Source of the DNA: Periplaneta americana | Lineage: Eukaryota > Arthropoda > Insecta > Blattodea > Blattidae | Direction: 5' to 3' | Assembly (NCBI RefSeq): GCF_040183065.1 | Contig: NC_091120.1 | Coordinates: 175,099,488-175,163,487, forward strand | DNA length: 64,000 nt | Shown here: in pieces, positions 51,636 to 64,000 of the stretch | Layout of the letters: every line of letters starts with the position of its first letter | Position numbering within the stretch: the stretch's first letter is position 1 | The notes under the pieces: generated by a model | Database searches by the model: none | The model's input: the letters and a program-made list of their open reading frames with translations, nothing else | Told to the model about the DNA's origin: nothing | Translations under genes and position numbers: made by a program

Positions 51636-54526
51636 GTGAGTACTTTTATTAAAATTTTTATTTTAAAAAGTGAATAAATTTTATGGAGACCATTTTTTCT
51701 CCTTGGGTAAATTCCTGTGTCTGTGTTATTGATTACCGAGTATTGATATTTATGCATAATAAGTGTTGAGGTCTTCATTTTGCAAATTATATTGACAGCT
51801 GGTTCTTTTATTTGTTTATATTGAAGTTAAAGCAGTTTTACTTATATTTTATTGTATGAAAGTTAATTCGAAGTCTTCAGTTGTATTGAAATGCAAAGAA
51901 CTGCACTAACCATACTTAGGCCTACAAGTAGGGCCTATAGTTTTTTTACTTCAAGCGAAATTTATTTTTAACACAATATATTAATGTATGTTATAATGAT
52001 GTGTAGATAATAATTTTTAAAAATTGCATATTGGCACAGATCATTTTACTTAGAAAATCAATAATGATGATAATTCATGTTAGGAGCGTGTTTGTAAATA
52101 CAGAGGTGTTACGTTTTCCCTCTGGTGGGCATAACTCAAATAAGTCAGGTGTGATTGGTGTGAAGCACATTGCATTTAGTTGAGAATGATTAGATCATGA
52201 TGGGCAAAATTACATTATGCTCAGTCATACTATATTTTACCTAATACTAATGTGATCTTCCATTTGTTAATTTTCATCTAAGAATGTTTGTTGTTTTTGT
52301 ATGACATATTTTTTAAATGGAGATAATTTTAAGATTTATATTATAAAACAACTTCCAAAATTTTATGAATATAGCCAACAATTTCAAGTTCCAAACTTGC
52401 ATAGTTATAGCTAGTAACCTATTAAACGTTAGCCCTATTATTTAATGTAGATATGATGTTTGAACAACTACCGGTATTCAGTTATTTACAGTATGTCTTA
52501 TACTGACACTATTTTAGTGTTTAAGAATGATTGTGTACCACAATATGAATTCATCTCATTAAATTTTTTTATTGTGTTATCCGCTAATAATACATACTGT
52601 GCATCTTTGTGCAGTGTGTTTATATATCCTCAAGGCGTTAAGTTAAATGTTTACAGGCTTCATAAAATAATATATACGGTACGATTAAATTTAATTGTGT
52701 TCCTTTTTTAACGCATTTAATTAATCAGTCAGGCATTTTATGCAACGAAAAGCTATAACATTTTATTAACCATAACATGTAAGTTATACGACAGGCTATT
52801 CATTTCATGTTGTACTGAATATAGCCTATCTAATTAAAAAATAGGTTGCTTTTCTTTAAAGGGAGGAGTGGGATCAAAGACTAGTATTTTGGAAGATTTA
52901 TTCTTGTAACTGTGGATTTTATTTTATTTCTTCATCAAGAGCGTTGATAGATCTATAAATATTCAGGCAAGCATGTTGGCACAAAGGAATATTTGTTTGA
53001 TGCATTCTCTTATAGGCTATATTAAATATATCTAATGTGTTACTAGTGAATATAGTGTGTTTTTATGTATGTAACGAGCTTTTAGCAATACTGCCGTTTT
53101 ATGCAGAGAAAATCTTGACAGTATTATAAATTAACAGTTGAATTTAATTTTGTTTAATGTAGTAATCTGTAGTTATGAGTCTGACAGAGAAGTTAATTCA
53201 AGTACATAAGACTCAACATACCGTCAACGGTTGTGACATGAGTTCTTGTAAGCTAGCTTCTTTTCTATGGACACTTGTCATTCATGAACTGCATACAAAT
53301 CTATAATCCGCAACTGTAAAGTTATCGGTATGAGATAAACTTCTAGCTGGCAGTACAAATTGCATAATATATATTTCGGTATACTGAAAGAAGACTGTAG
53401 AATTTCAAATATATTCCATTTGCTTGTTTATTTTGCATATAGGAATTATATTTAGTTGATGTACTGTCGTCCCTTTGTATCACGTTCATTATAAGGCTCG
53501 CAGTGAAGTATATGTGTATACAAGATACCGTAGTAATCAGCATTGTGGCAGATTGTATGGGATGCCTTATTTTCATGGCATATTTAATGTCGAAGCGAAC
53601 CGTGCAGAAAGAAACTTTCAGAGAAACTTGGTTCTTGTTCTGAGGTGGTTGCTTATCTGAATGACAGATGCTGCATGGTTGATGTTTCGCAGCAACTGAG
53701 GATTGCAGCCGACCCAAGACTTCAGAAAGTGGGTGAACCGTATGTAAACAATCCCTGGACGGGCCGACTGACAACATTGGTCCATCTCCCCTCAGCATGA
53801 GAGATGCTGGATACTGGATCTGTTTTTAGCCGGCGTCTTGGCGCGACGTTGCCGAACTTTTCCATCTCAGTGTTATGTCACGTGGGTAGTGTAACAGAGG
53901 GTGGGTGTTCCCCCTCCCCCTTTCTCTTTACACCCTACTGGATTGCCGCCCAACCAGCCGAAGGTGAAGTGGCGCAAGGTCAGGGTTTACCCCTCCTCTT
54001 CCCCTCGTATCCATTGCCCTCCCTCCCCCTTTGCATTACATCAACCAGCCTTGCCTCCCCCCTCCCCCTCTTTCCTCGTGCTCAGGGAACGCGAATACCG
54101 CGCGCCATGCGGAAGTGAGGCTACCGCCGCGACCATTTCCATTCTTCTATCACAGCATCTCGTTAATTGTTGCACTTTCTCCGACGACTGATTGGGCAGG
54201 TGACACTCGGGAACCGACCACCGAACCGCAGTGATGGAGTCTCGGGGTTGGTGGATGAGACTTGGAGGCGGGTTATGTTATTCCTAAGCACTTCAGTCCC
54301 AATGGGCCGTTTTAATACGTAACTCTGTTAACCCAGTTCATTGTCTTCCCCTAAGTTTAATGACCTTGCAGAAGTCTCCAGAACCTTCGCAGCGACGAGT
54401 TTCCTGATATTAGGTTAGACATCTGTAAAGTCTTACAGGGACTGAAGGTATCTGCCCTCGAAATAGAAAAATCGAACGCAGAAATGGCCTGTAATTTTAA
54501 GTGGACTCCACTCATTTAAGGATTGA

Positions 54527-54800
54527 ATTGGATTGAAAGAGAAGGGAAATGGGAGGAGAAATGTAAAAAGTACGCAAAATGCATCCTCGCAAAGGGTTCG
54601 AGGCTGAAACAAACAGAGTATGTGAGCTCCAAGCCTGTTAGCCACTTGTCTCACTCTGGAATACGCTGCGTCATTGAAGGAGCTATAGAAAATTTTGAAG
54701 GGGAAAAGCCGAAAATGGACATAACTTCTTAGATACCACATACGCGAGGGAAGGGAAATACGATCAAAAACTGACCGCAGGACGGAGAAAGAAATGGCGG
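54527..54800 (+). repeat. Unclassified dispersed repeat, copy 1
   Basis: Matches 60655-60905 over about 250 bp. Shared blocks include ggaggaaatgtaaaaggtac-type sequence, tatgtgagctccaagcctgt, gaaaattttgaagggg and acatacgcgaggg. It contains a 69-codon ORF here that is not conserved intact in copy 2. Confidence 0.65.
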
Positions 54801-56195
54801 CAGGTGTAAACCTGCACATTGAAAGGAACTTAGTCCTTTCGCACAGCAGTTGGAGTCGCCTTTAAATATCTAATGTCCTTACCGGATTAAAACCCCCCCA
54901 ATATCTGACTTATTGGTGTGCTGGTAACCACAAATTCACGAGGATGGCGAATCGTCTTTGTTTAGAACTTATTATTTTCAAATTCTTCCAAACATTAATT
55001 TTATTGGTGTGCTTTCCGGTGTCATAACGGTCTAAGTATCATTATTATCTAGTATTTTAGATTGGCCCAAGCGTTGTCTTATCCACTGAAAAGTCAGTAA
55101 ACGTCTTACGTGATTTTGCAGCAGTAGTACAGAAAAGGCGGCAACATGTTTTAAATCATGTCAGATTTTACACACGATAAGAGTGGTATGTGCAACATTT
55201 TTAGTTTTTCCACATTATATAGATATTTAATTCACGGCTGCATTCATTTATTGACAAAATGGCGGAACGAATGTAGCCTACCATAAAAAAGGATATGGAA
55301 ATTATAAAAATTTTACCTAGGCCTATAATACATATTGTTAATATTTCACAAATAAGAGAAGTATCTCTGGAATTCTTTAAAAACTGACATATATATATAT
55401 ATTTTTTTTTTTTCACGTTATTTTATGAATTCGCGTTATTTTGTAGCTCGAAAATACTTTTTTTTAGGTTATGGGAATAAGTATAAAGGAATGGTGAAAA
55501 AAGCTGGCAAAATTATAACAATAATTCACGTTATCGCAACTCTCCAACTTCACGGATTTCTACAGATAGATCTTGAAACTGATGATTTGTTGATCGTGAA
55601 AACAGCACTCAAAAAGCGGAAGAACAATCTGTTTCTGTATTCCCATTGTGAAATTCCTCAGTCAGCAATATCTTCTGTACACCTCGATAATTTATGACTG
55701 CACCTGTTTGACTACTTTTGTATCATCATTAATATTAATTGCAGACTGCGGAGGAAATAACATTAAAGATCGCGTTATCGGGAATACCTTACACATTTCT
55801 TATTTTTCTTTCTCCTTCTACAGCTCTGGACTTTGTGGCTCAACGTTAAACTTTCCAATAGACTATTTGCCGATCATTGTTTCCAATCTTGAGACTTCAA
55901 TCTCCGTCTTCTGAGGCCTTAATTAGTTTTTAAGGTTGTTTTCTTTTATCTGATCGGAAATTTTCTTGGTGTTTCAGAACATTAATGTTTCAGTGGTGGG
56001 AGCTATTACCAGAACGCCCATTCTGGGACCATATCCCCAGAGTTAGAGTAGCCAAGTTATAGTATCCGGTATCAAATGCCCTTTTTGATGACCTTTTATG
56101 TTTCTCATAACCTGCTGCTGACATGACGTCGCTAAGACCTACGATGCAGGAAGGGTACTACTGAAGTAAGAAAGGAAAGTGCGAACATTCTATTT

Positions 56196-56432
56196 TTTCC
56201 TTGCTTGGTTATTTAACGACGCTGTATCAATTAGCATCGATGGAATTGGTGATAACGACATGACGAGATGAGGTCGAGGATTCGCCATAGATTACCTGAC
56301 ATTCGTCATAAGGTTGGGGAAAACCTCGGAAAAAACCCAGCCAGATAATCAGCCCGAGCGAGAATCAAATCCACCCGAGCGCTATTCCGGATCAGCAGGC
56401 AAACGCGATATCGCCTGAGCTACGCCGGTGGT
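56196..56432 (-). mobile_element. tRNA-derived SINE (minus orientation)
   Basis: On the minus strand the head begins ccaccggcgtagctcaggcg (A-box-like) with a gatttgattctcgc B box. The body includes gggttttttccgaggttttc, ccccaacc and taatctatggcgaatcctcg, and ends in ...cagcgtcgttaaataac. The body layout is related to the SINE at 63673-63911 (a tttttccg(a/g)ggttttcccc element and a terminal cgtcgt(t)aaaataa). Confidence 0.7.
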
Positions 56433-57372
56433 TATCTAAAATATTAACAGACCTATAGGAAAAAGTCGTCAAATTTGCACATTCCAAAGCGACTAATTAC
56501 AAATTAAATATAATTGAAACTTGTATAACTTAAATGCTTTGCTGTATGGCCACTCTTTCGCACCCCCTTAACTTCTCCCATGATTGCACGGCTATTTTTA
56601 GTCTCGACAACCACACGAGAAATAACCACACTTAAAAGACAAATTGTGTATGAATTTAGTTTAGGCCTACTTAGTCCTTTCAATTTATTGTGTGTGTTAT
56701 GGACATCCTCTCATACAGGTATGAGCGGTCCGAGCTGCAAATTAATGTAGATGGTACAGCATCCACTGCACAAAAAGCTTAATGTTTTCTTCCGCTAGAA
56801 CACTTTAATTTTAATGTTTTCGAATATCATGTTTATAGAACGGGTAGTGGCCACTGATAAGATCAGCGATTTCTTTCTAATCTTAATCGTTGGGAATTAG
56901 CAACAATAGCCGGACGTGTAGGAAGGCGACGCTACGGAAATGTTATTGATAAAGTTGAAGTATTGCTTTTGCGACACACCTCGTCTCCTTGCAAATTAGT
57001 TGAAAATCGCAAAGCTTACGGAAAATCCACCAAAGTCGTCCATATTGTCGTCTCGTTGCATGTGACTTAAATTTACGTAAAGATAGCAATTGTTTGAAGT
57101 GGCAGGTCCTGTTGGCATTTGGTTAATGCTCGTCGACCTTGCTCAAGTGGGTTCCTCAACCCTTAACTGTCAACTTTTTGGGGAAAAAGAAACTTCTTTT
57201 CGGGCAGTGTGTTGCACTTATTGTTTGGGCAGAATACTAGGTGAGTAAAAGGTATGGAACACTGCTTATAGCTTCCCATTTTTCATTTTATGAAGAAACT
57301 AGACACAAAAATCGTAGGGGAATATTTCGAAATGTTTTTAAAAACTATGTTGTTGTTTTTTTATGAAGGGTA

Positions 57373-58505
57373 TGCCAAGGAGTTTTAAAGGCATATGACT
57401 CGGTTAAGAGAGAAGTTTTATATGATATTCTTATTGAATTTGGTATTCCCAAGAAACTAGTTCGATTAATTAAAATGTGTCTCAGTGAAACGTACAGCAG
57501 AGTTCGTATAGGTCAGTTTCTGTCAGATGCGTTTCCAATTCACTGTGGGCTAAAGCAAGGAGATGCACTATCATCTTTACTTTTTAACTTTGCTCTAGAG
57601 TATGCCATTAGTAAAGTCCAGGATAACAGAGACGGTTTGGAATTGAACGGGTTACATCAGCTGCTTGTCTGTGCGGATGACGTGAATATGTTAGGAGAAA
57701 ATCCACAAACGATTAGGGAAAACACGGGAATTTTACTGGAAGCAAGTAAAGAGATAGATTTGTAAGTAAATCCCGAAAAGACAAAGTATATGATTATGTC
57801 TCGTGACGAGAATATTGTACGAAATGGAAATGTAAAAATTGGAAATTTATCTTTTGAAGAGGTGGATAAGTTCAAATATCTGGGAGCAACAGTAACAAAT
57901 ATAAATGATACTAGGGAGGAAATTAAACACAGAATAAATATGGGAAATGCCTGTTATTCTTCGGTTGAGAAACTTTTATCATCCAGTCTGTTGTCGAAAA
58001 ATCTGAGAGATATAATTTATAAAACAGTTATATTACCGGTTGTTCTGTATGGTTGTGAAACTTGAACTCACACTTTTGAGAGAGGAACAGAGATTAAGGG
58101 TGTTTCAGAATAAGGTGCTTAGGAAAATATTTGGGGCTAAGAGGGATGAAGTTACAGGAGAATGGAGAAAGTTACACAACACAGAACTGCACGCATTGTA
58201 TTCTTCACCTGACATAATTAGGAACATTAAATCCAGACGTTTGAGATGGGCAGGACATGTAGCACGTATGGGCGAATCCAGAAATACATATAGAGTGTTA
58301 GTTGGGAGGCCGGAGGGAAAAATATCTTTAGGGAGGCCGAGACGTAGATGGGAAGATAATATTAAAATAGATTGGAGGGAGGTGGGATATGATGATAGAG
58401 AATGGATTAATCTTGCTCAGGATAGGGATCAATGGCGGGCTTATGTGAGGGCGGCAATGAACCTCCGGGTTCCTTAAAAGCCAGTAAGTAAGTGCCAAGG
58501 AGTTT
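57373..58505 (+). mobile_element. RTE-like LINE with partial reverse transcriptase
   Basis: tgccaaggagttt at 57373-57385 is repeated at 58493-58505. The 1.1-kb body is 5'-truncated in the reverse transcriptase. It shows [20 protein letters not shown] (catalytic Asp), [20 protein letters not shown] and CADDVN (the catalytic ADD box, Y/F replaced by C), then the C-terminal [20 protein letters not shown] and [16 protein letters not shown] to MNLRVP with GTAA repeats. An in-frame stop lies near 57763. At about 58066-58075 there is a TGG-to-TGA stop with one extra base. Longest copy of the family here. The clade assignment (RTE-like) is tentative. Confidence 0.92.
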
Positions 58506-60654
58506 ATTGTTTTTAATGACATGTATTTATTTTTGTATTCTTCACTTCTCAAAACGTACAAAATCATATGTTTTATCTATAGCAATGTCACTAGAGGTTT
58601 TGATTTATCTAGAGAAAATCAAAACTATTATACGATTAGAAGAAGTTATACTGTATAAAGATTAGAAGATAGTCTATAACGTATTCTAATACAATAAAAT
58701 GTTAATTGACTTAGTAAAATACTAAACTGTCTTGAAAATGTATTATTGTACCAGCTCATCGTTACAAATGTTCCGCTATAGATGACAATAGTGTGTTATG
58801 ATCAGCTGTTCTCTTGTGACCAATTGTACCAACTTACTTATTAGTCAAGAAGGCTGTTGTTTCAATTTTATTTTTATTAAAACAGTTGCAGTCCTCTTCA
58901 ATTATCCATATATAAAGTAAACTATCTCTGATACATGATTATCCATAATCTCATACAGCAGAAGCTATACATAACCTAAATAATACAAACAAGATAAATA
59001 ATAGAAAAGTTTTAATTAATGATGATGAAATATGCATGAATCATTTTAAAAGGTGCAATATTGGAAATACAATGTTGGCAAATAAAGAAACAAAAGCTAG
59101 GAAGATGATATAAACAAAAATGCTAGGGCGGTGATAAAAAATGTAGAATAAGCAGACATTATTAGTTGAAACACGTCGTTCCGTATCGTTTTATTGATCA
59201 AAAAATAGTATGACGTAGTAAAAGTGTAATATTCATTAAAAATTAGCTAAAATTTATGATTCCATTGTAGGTTATATAACAACTCGAGAAATGCTTCAGT
59301 ACAGTACCTATATAAATTTTTCACTGTGGAGAATAAGGGGACCAAAAATTAAGCTAAGCTTTTGTCTATAGTTATTTAGTGTATTGTGTATTGCTTCTGT
59401 TTATAACAATTATTTAATTCGTTGCCCTCTTATTCTCCATAGTAATTAGAAATTGATATACTGAAACATTCTCTTTGTTGTGTACTTACAGGCCCTACAT
59501 ACATTGGGATAAATCATTTGAGGATTTTTTTTTTTATAATAGAGTTTATAAATGGTGAAACAAATATGATTTTGTAGCTACGTTTTTGAGATTTGAAGAA
59601 TCCAGAAATGTAAAATAAGTGCATGCTTACATAAAAAAAAAAACAGATTTCTTGACACATTCTTTATAAATTATTATTATTTTTTTAAACATGTTCAAAA
59701 TACTGCATTAGTTTTTTCGTCCTCAGTAACTTTTGTATATAGAGTTTCTTCATAGAGTTAGAAGTATGAAAGCTACAAACACTGTTTCCTACTTTTTACT
59801 CACTGGTATTTTTAAACTTTTTTTTTTTCAGTGGACTGTTCTCTATCACTTACTGTAAGCTTGGCATCTTACATTGTTTACACCATGTAATCTTTATTCA
59901 GTTTCATTAACCTTGGGCAGTATGCATAGTGGGATTCCTTGACTCGGAATCGGCACGCCTTAAGTCCTCCACATGGACATCACATACAAATATTGTTGTA
60001 ATTAGGACCTAGATGGGGTTCGGACACATAACTGTCACTTCCGTATAACCTTAAATCTAAATTTCGATTCCGTGTACACTACGCCTGTTTGAACATCGCG
60101 TTGTAAACAGGCCTAGAGCCGTGTGTATGTTCTTCTCTCCAAAGAACGTTATTACAGACTGCTGGTACAGATTGGCTTCAATCTTCATGAGCTGTCGTAA
60201 TGGTGTCGGCAGTCTCTAGCTCTCGTTACGAGCGTGATATTGGTTTACTGTGTACAATAAATTATTTAATGGAATGCGAAAATTATTGGAACATGTGTGC
60301 TGCAAGGTAAGCCTTTCGTTTCAACTTCGTGCTATCGGGCAGTATTGTTATTACTAGTGAAAGAAAAAAATGTAGTTCGTCCATTTTGAATAAAAACCTT
60401 CCAGCCGAAATTTTGCAGCCAACAGAATAATGCTTACGTAACATTTGTGTGTATATAATTATAGTATAGAACGAGAGGAAGAACGGTTTGTTGTTACGCT
60501 TTATTTAGCCTTGCTAGTGTGCAGACTCTGTCCTTCTCTTGTGTATTTTAAGCGTTACAAAACACAGACGCCTGGTTTGCACATAAATGAACGTGACGTC
60601 ACAAAAATCAGCGAGGGTTCTTGAACCACTGTTGTAATCGAAAAAAAATCGAAA
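58506..60654. other. ARID2 intron, nothing recognised
   Basis: A/T-rich DNA without recognisable ORFs, terminal repeats or tRNA-like sequence. Short poly-T and poly-A runs occur at about 59526, 59634 and 59820. Confidence 0.4.
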
Positions 60655-60905
60655 AAATCGAAAGAGAATTGGGAGGACAAATTTAAAAGGTACGCAAAAC
60701 GCGTCCTTGCAAGGGGTTGAGGGCTGTACAAAACTAAATATGTGAGCTCCAAGCCTGTTGGCCACTAGTCTCACTCCGGGTTACGCTGCTCCCCTGAAGG
60801 AGCTCTAGAAAATTTTGAAGGGTAAGCCGAAATTGGACGTAACCTCTTAGGTACAACATACGCGAGGGGGACGGAGATTTGATCAAGTGATCACGGAACG
60901 GGGCG
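60655..60905 (+). repeat. Unclassified dispersed repeat, copy 2
   Basis: Second copy of the 54527-54800 repeat in the same orientation about 6.1 kb away, roughly 80% similar by eye. Confidence 0.65.
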
Positions 60906-61256
60906 AGGAGGAGTTGGCTGCTGTTTGCCGTTAGGATGGCAAGACGCTGTCATCTGTTGTTCGATGACATGGCATGTGAAGGCCGTCGGAAGAAGCGCCG
61001 TGAAATCTAAATCTGCAATTTGAGAAGTCCCTGTCCTTACAAATTGCGACTAATTGAGTGACCTCGTATATTTAATAGACAATTTATAGGTAGACACTGT
61101 TGTAAGGACAGTATTGTTTTATGATACACTCGTCGTCATCATCATTATCCGCTGCGGCGGTGTCAGTAACATCGTATCTTTTTTTCTGTCTCAGGCTTAC
61201 TGTGCTGACCTCCTTAGGTAGGGACGATTGAAGTTCGCAGGACCACATTCCTATAA

Positions 61257-61755
61257 GTATCGTGATTCACTGTTCGGTGCCATCTGTCGATTCAGCCACA
61301 CAACACCCTGACGTGCTGAGTCCGCGATGATCGCCCCTCAGTCCCCCTTAGAGTTCTGTAACCACCTCAGATCGCGTTACTACATACAGCTACATCCTAT
61401 ATTGACCTGAAGATCGCGTTATTGTAGGTATCGTGATTCACTATTTGTGCCGTCTATCGATTCAGCCACAGAACACCAGAGTTCGCGATGAACGCCCCTC
61501 CGTTCCTTGAGAGTTCTGCGGCCTTCTCAAATGTCAGCTCTATGCAGTCACGGTACTACTTTCTGCTGCATCCTATATTGACCTGAAGATCGGATTACTG
61601 TAGGTGCCGTGATTCACAGTTTGGTGCCATCTATCGATACATCCACGTAACACCAGGTTCGACTGAGTCCGCTATGAACGCTCCTTCCAGTGAGAGTTCT
61701 GCAGCCTCCTCAGATGCCGTTTTTATGCATATCACGGTTTTACTGCATCCTCTGA
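61257..61755 (+). repeat. Minisatellite, three units of about 175 bp
   Basis: Three successive units start with (t)atcgtgattcact or gccgtgattcacag at about 61258, 61430 and 61606. Each contains tcgattcagccac-type sequence, cgcgatgaacgcccct-type sequence, gagagttctg and a closing gcatcctatattgacctgaa (shortened in the last). The units differ by substitutions and short indels. Confidence 0.85.
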
Positions 61756-61850
61756 AACTACTGAAAGATGATAGATGAAGTTGAATTTAATGAAGCGAAA
61801 TGAGCTCGAGACCCAACGCTGGAAGTTACCCAGAAATTCTGTTTCAATTG

Positions 61851-61930
61851 GTTGAGGAAAAAAAATCCCAGCCAGGATATGAACCTGGCCCTGCTTGTTT
61901 CAAGACCAGACATACTGTTGCTCCATAGTT
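61851..61930 (-). repeat. Degenerate tRNA-derived SINE head
   Basis: The minus strand reads ctatggagcaacagtatgtc, tggtcttgaaac, then a B-box-like caggttcatatcctggc, and a tttttttcctcaacc sequence that resembles the start of the body of SINE 63673-63911. Confidence 0.45.
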
Positions 61931-62047
61931 AACTTTCTTCTCTTCCTTCTCCTCTTCAATTATTATCATCACCATTACCACTATCATCAACAGTTGCGAT
62001 GACCCAAATATCAACAGAGCAGACCATGTGACCTTATCAAAGAAGAC

Positions 62048-62700
<653 letters not shown>

Positions 62701-63547
62701 ATGAATAGATAGTGCGTGAGGTTTGGTTGGAATTGTGCAACATAGTTCTGATTATGTGGACTTTTTTTATTTAGAATTACATAGTTTCCCTTTATAGGAT
62801 TGTAATTATGTATAATTAAATTAAAGGGATAAAAAGTCATAATGCACAAATAGCGTGACGAAGGAAGTTCCAGTTAAAAATATTTAAACTGCTTATATGG
62901 CCTCATTTCGGAAGGAATTTCAGTAATTGCATGCTTTAGTTTTGAAAATCGTCCATTTAAAGTTTAAATCTTGATCGGAAGTCACTGTTCATTATAAGTA
63001 AATCTGTAGAGACGCAGCAGTACTTTATAATTATTTACTGTGTGGGAAACTATTGAGACCATTGTCATCCATTTTCTTTTTATTCTTGGTACACTTCAGG
63101 CTGTAGCCTCTAATGAGCGATTGTTTTGGTTCATTGCCCTTTGCCACGTTACACCACGCCATTGGGGCGTTTAGGGTTAATAGAGATACAGATTAGTCCC
63201 TGCATTGAACAGATGAGAGACGCCATCAAAACAGTTTGACCACAGTACTACCCCAGGGATATGTTCGTGTCTCAGAGTCGGTATGCAGGTGCCCGATGAT
63301 CAAAGGCAAAGCTTTTCGCTCGTGACATTGGACCAAGAGGCCTCACTGGAATTGAATTGAAGACCATGTTTCACGTTTGGAATTTTAGAGTTCGATTCTC
63401 GAGGTCGAGCATGCGCCTTCTGTTCAGTTTATCCTGAACACTTTTGGAATAATAGACCTACTTACAGAATTCCCTCCTCTTGCAAACTATGCTGTATGCT
63501 GGTGGATATACTGTATTTATTTATAGTAAATTTTCTGCTAATAGGAA

Positions 63548-64000
63548 ATGAAGAGTCCACTGCAAGAATGATGGATGTCACTTTTTTTGTCGAAAATGAA
63601 CCAAGACTGTCAATGCATAGCTTAAGACATATAGAATGTACATAGAAAGTTACATGGTATTAACACTGATAGAGTCCACACCTGTGGAGTAACGGTCAGC
63701 GCGTCTGGCCGCGAAACCAGGTGGCCCGGGTTCGAATCCCGGTCCGAGCAAGTTACCTGGTTGAGGTTTTTCCCGGGGTTTTCCCTCAACCCAATACGAG
63801 CATATGCTGGGTAACTTTCGGTGCTGGACCCTGGACTCGTTTCACCGGCATTATCACCTTCATTTCATTCAGACGCTAAATGACCTGAGATGTTGATACA
63901 GTGTCGTAAAATAACACTGATAGTCATTGTCCAGTAATGATCGGAAAATCACAGTTACGCTTTGAGCGCTAAGCGTTTCAAACTTTCAATCGCTTCTCCT
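63548..64000. mobile_element. MITE, second copy, split by a SINE and cut by the window edge
   Basis: Sequence 63548-63672 plus 63924-64000 is the reverse-complement equivalent of the MITE at 6550-6798, running from one terminus (atgaagagtccactgcaaga) nearly to the other. The far end is outside the window. Interrupted by SINE 63673-63911. Confidence 0.85.
63661..63923 (+). mobile_element. tRNA-derived SINE, apparently full length, 12-bp TSD
   Basis: taacactgatag at 63661-63672 is repeated at 63912-63923. The 239-bp body has a tRNA-like head with A box tggagtaacggtcagcg and a perfect B box gggttcgaatcccgg. A conserved body follows (ggtttttcccggggttttcc, ctgggtaactttcggtgctg, tcattcagacgctaaatgac) and it ends at gtgtcgtaaaa. 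Both pol III promoter boxes are intact, and the perfect TSD suggests a young insertion. Confidence 0.93.

Larger units (their letters stand above)
51636..57372. other. ARID2 intron, mostly unrecognised
   Basis: No ARID2 exon was found. 51636-53800 is A/T-rich with nothing recognised. 53805-54250 is unusually G+C- and pyrimidine-rich with CpG-containing segments (gcgcgacgttgccg, cgcgcgccatgcgg) and could be a repeat or an internal regulatory island. A dispersed repeat at 54527-54800 and a SINE at 56196-56432 are listed separately. The ORFs at 53343, 53804-54234 and 55425 lack recognisable motifs. Confidence 0.45.

Noticed and set aside
53343-53798. 151-residue ORF on the minus strand
   Set aside because: No recognisable motif, no splice context, and it lies within an intron.
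55425-55697. 90-residue ORF in the ARID2 intron
   Set aside because: No motif or homology recognised and no supporting splice sites; kept only as unassigned.
63673-63750. Functional tRNA gene with perfect A and B boxes
   Set aside because: It is the head of a SINE with a conserved body and TSD.

Overview
The window looks like a piece of a large, repeat-rich insect genome. The best match is a cockroach or other dictyopteran, probably close to Periplaneta americana. That assignment rests on remembered repeat families (an RTE-like LINE ending in GTAA repeats, several tRNA-derived SINEs, Penelope-like elements) and on the insect-specific gene SLIMP. It is an inference, not a database result. No bacterial, viral or LTR-retroelement gene was recognised.

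Host genes. (1) Positions 3685-37671, plus strand: fourteen exons giving the last 915 residues of an axonemal inner-arm dynein heavy chain, DNAH1 type. All exon phases join, and the C-terminus ends in the DNAH1-like [14 protein letters not shown]. The upstream part of the gene is outside the window. (2) Positions 44308-45690, minus strand: SLIMP, the insect seryl-tRNA synthetase-like mitochondrial protein, as one uninterrupted 460-codon ORF. (3) Positions 45737-50358, minus strand: a three-exon ZNF593/Bud20 homolog of 139 residues whose stop lies 46 bp before the SLIMP start. (4) Positions 51340-51635, plus strand: the first two coding exons of ARID2 (Bap170/BAF200), divergent from ZNF593. The next ARID2 exon was not found, so its second intron is at least 12.3 kb.

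Layout. 1-37.7 kb is the dynein gene with repeat-filled introns. 37.7-44.3 kb is the gap between the convergent dynein and SLIMP genes. 44.3-50.4 kb is the SLIMP/ZNF593 pair. 50.4-51.3 kb is a shared divergent 5' region. 51.3-64 kb is ARID2 intron sequence.

Mobile elements supply most of the structure. Recognisable ones include hAT elements (six, five of them with both ends and 8-bp target duplications), a deleted mariner, a pogo-type element, Tc1/IS630-type remnants, MITEs, RTE-like LINEs, RNase H-bearing I/Jockey-type LINEs, Penelope-like elements and several tRNA-derived SINE families. Many have readable target-site duplications, which gives a clear nesting order in several places: LINE in hAT, LINE in Penelope, foldback in RTE in pogo, and SINE in MITE. 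The most unusual signal is three short foldback insertions (2.8, 21.7 and 43.5 kb) that share one design: inverted arms plus one unpaired tail, flanked by 13-14 bp duplications.
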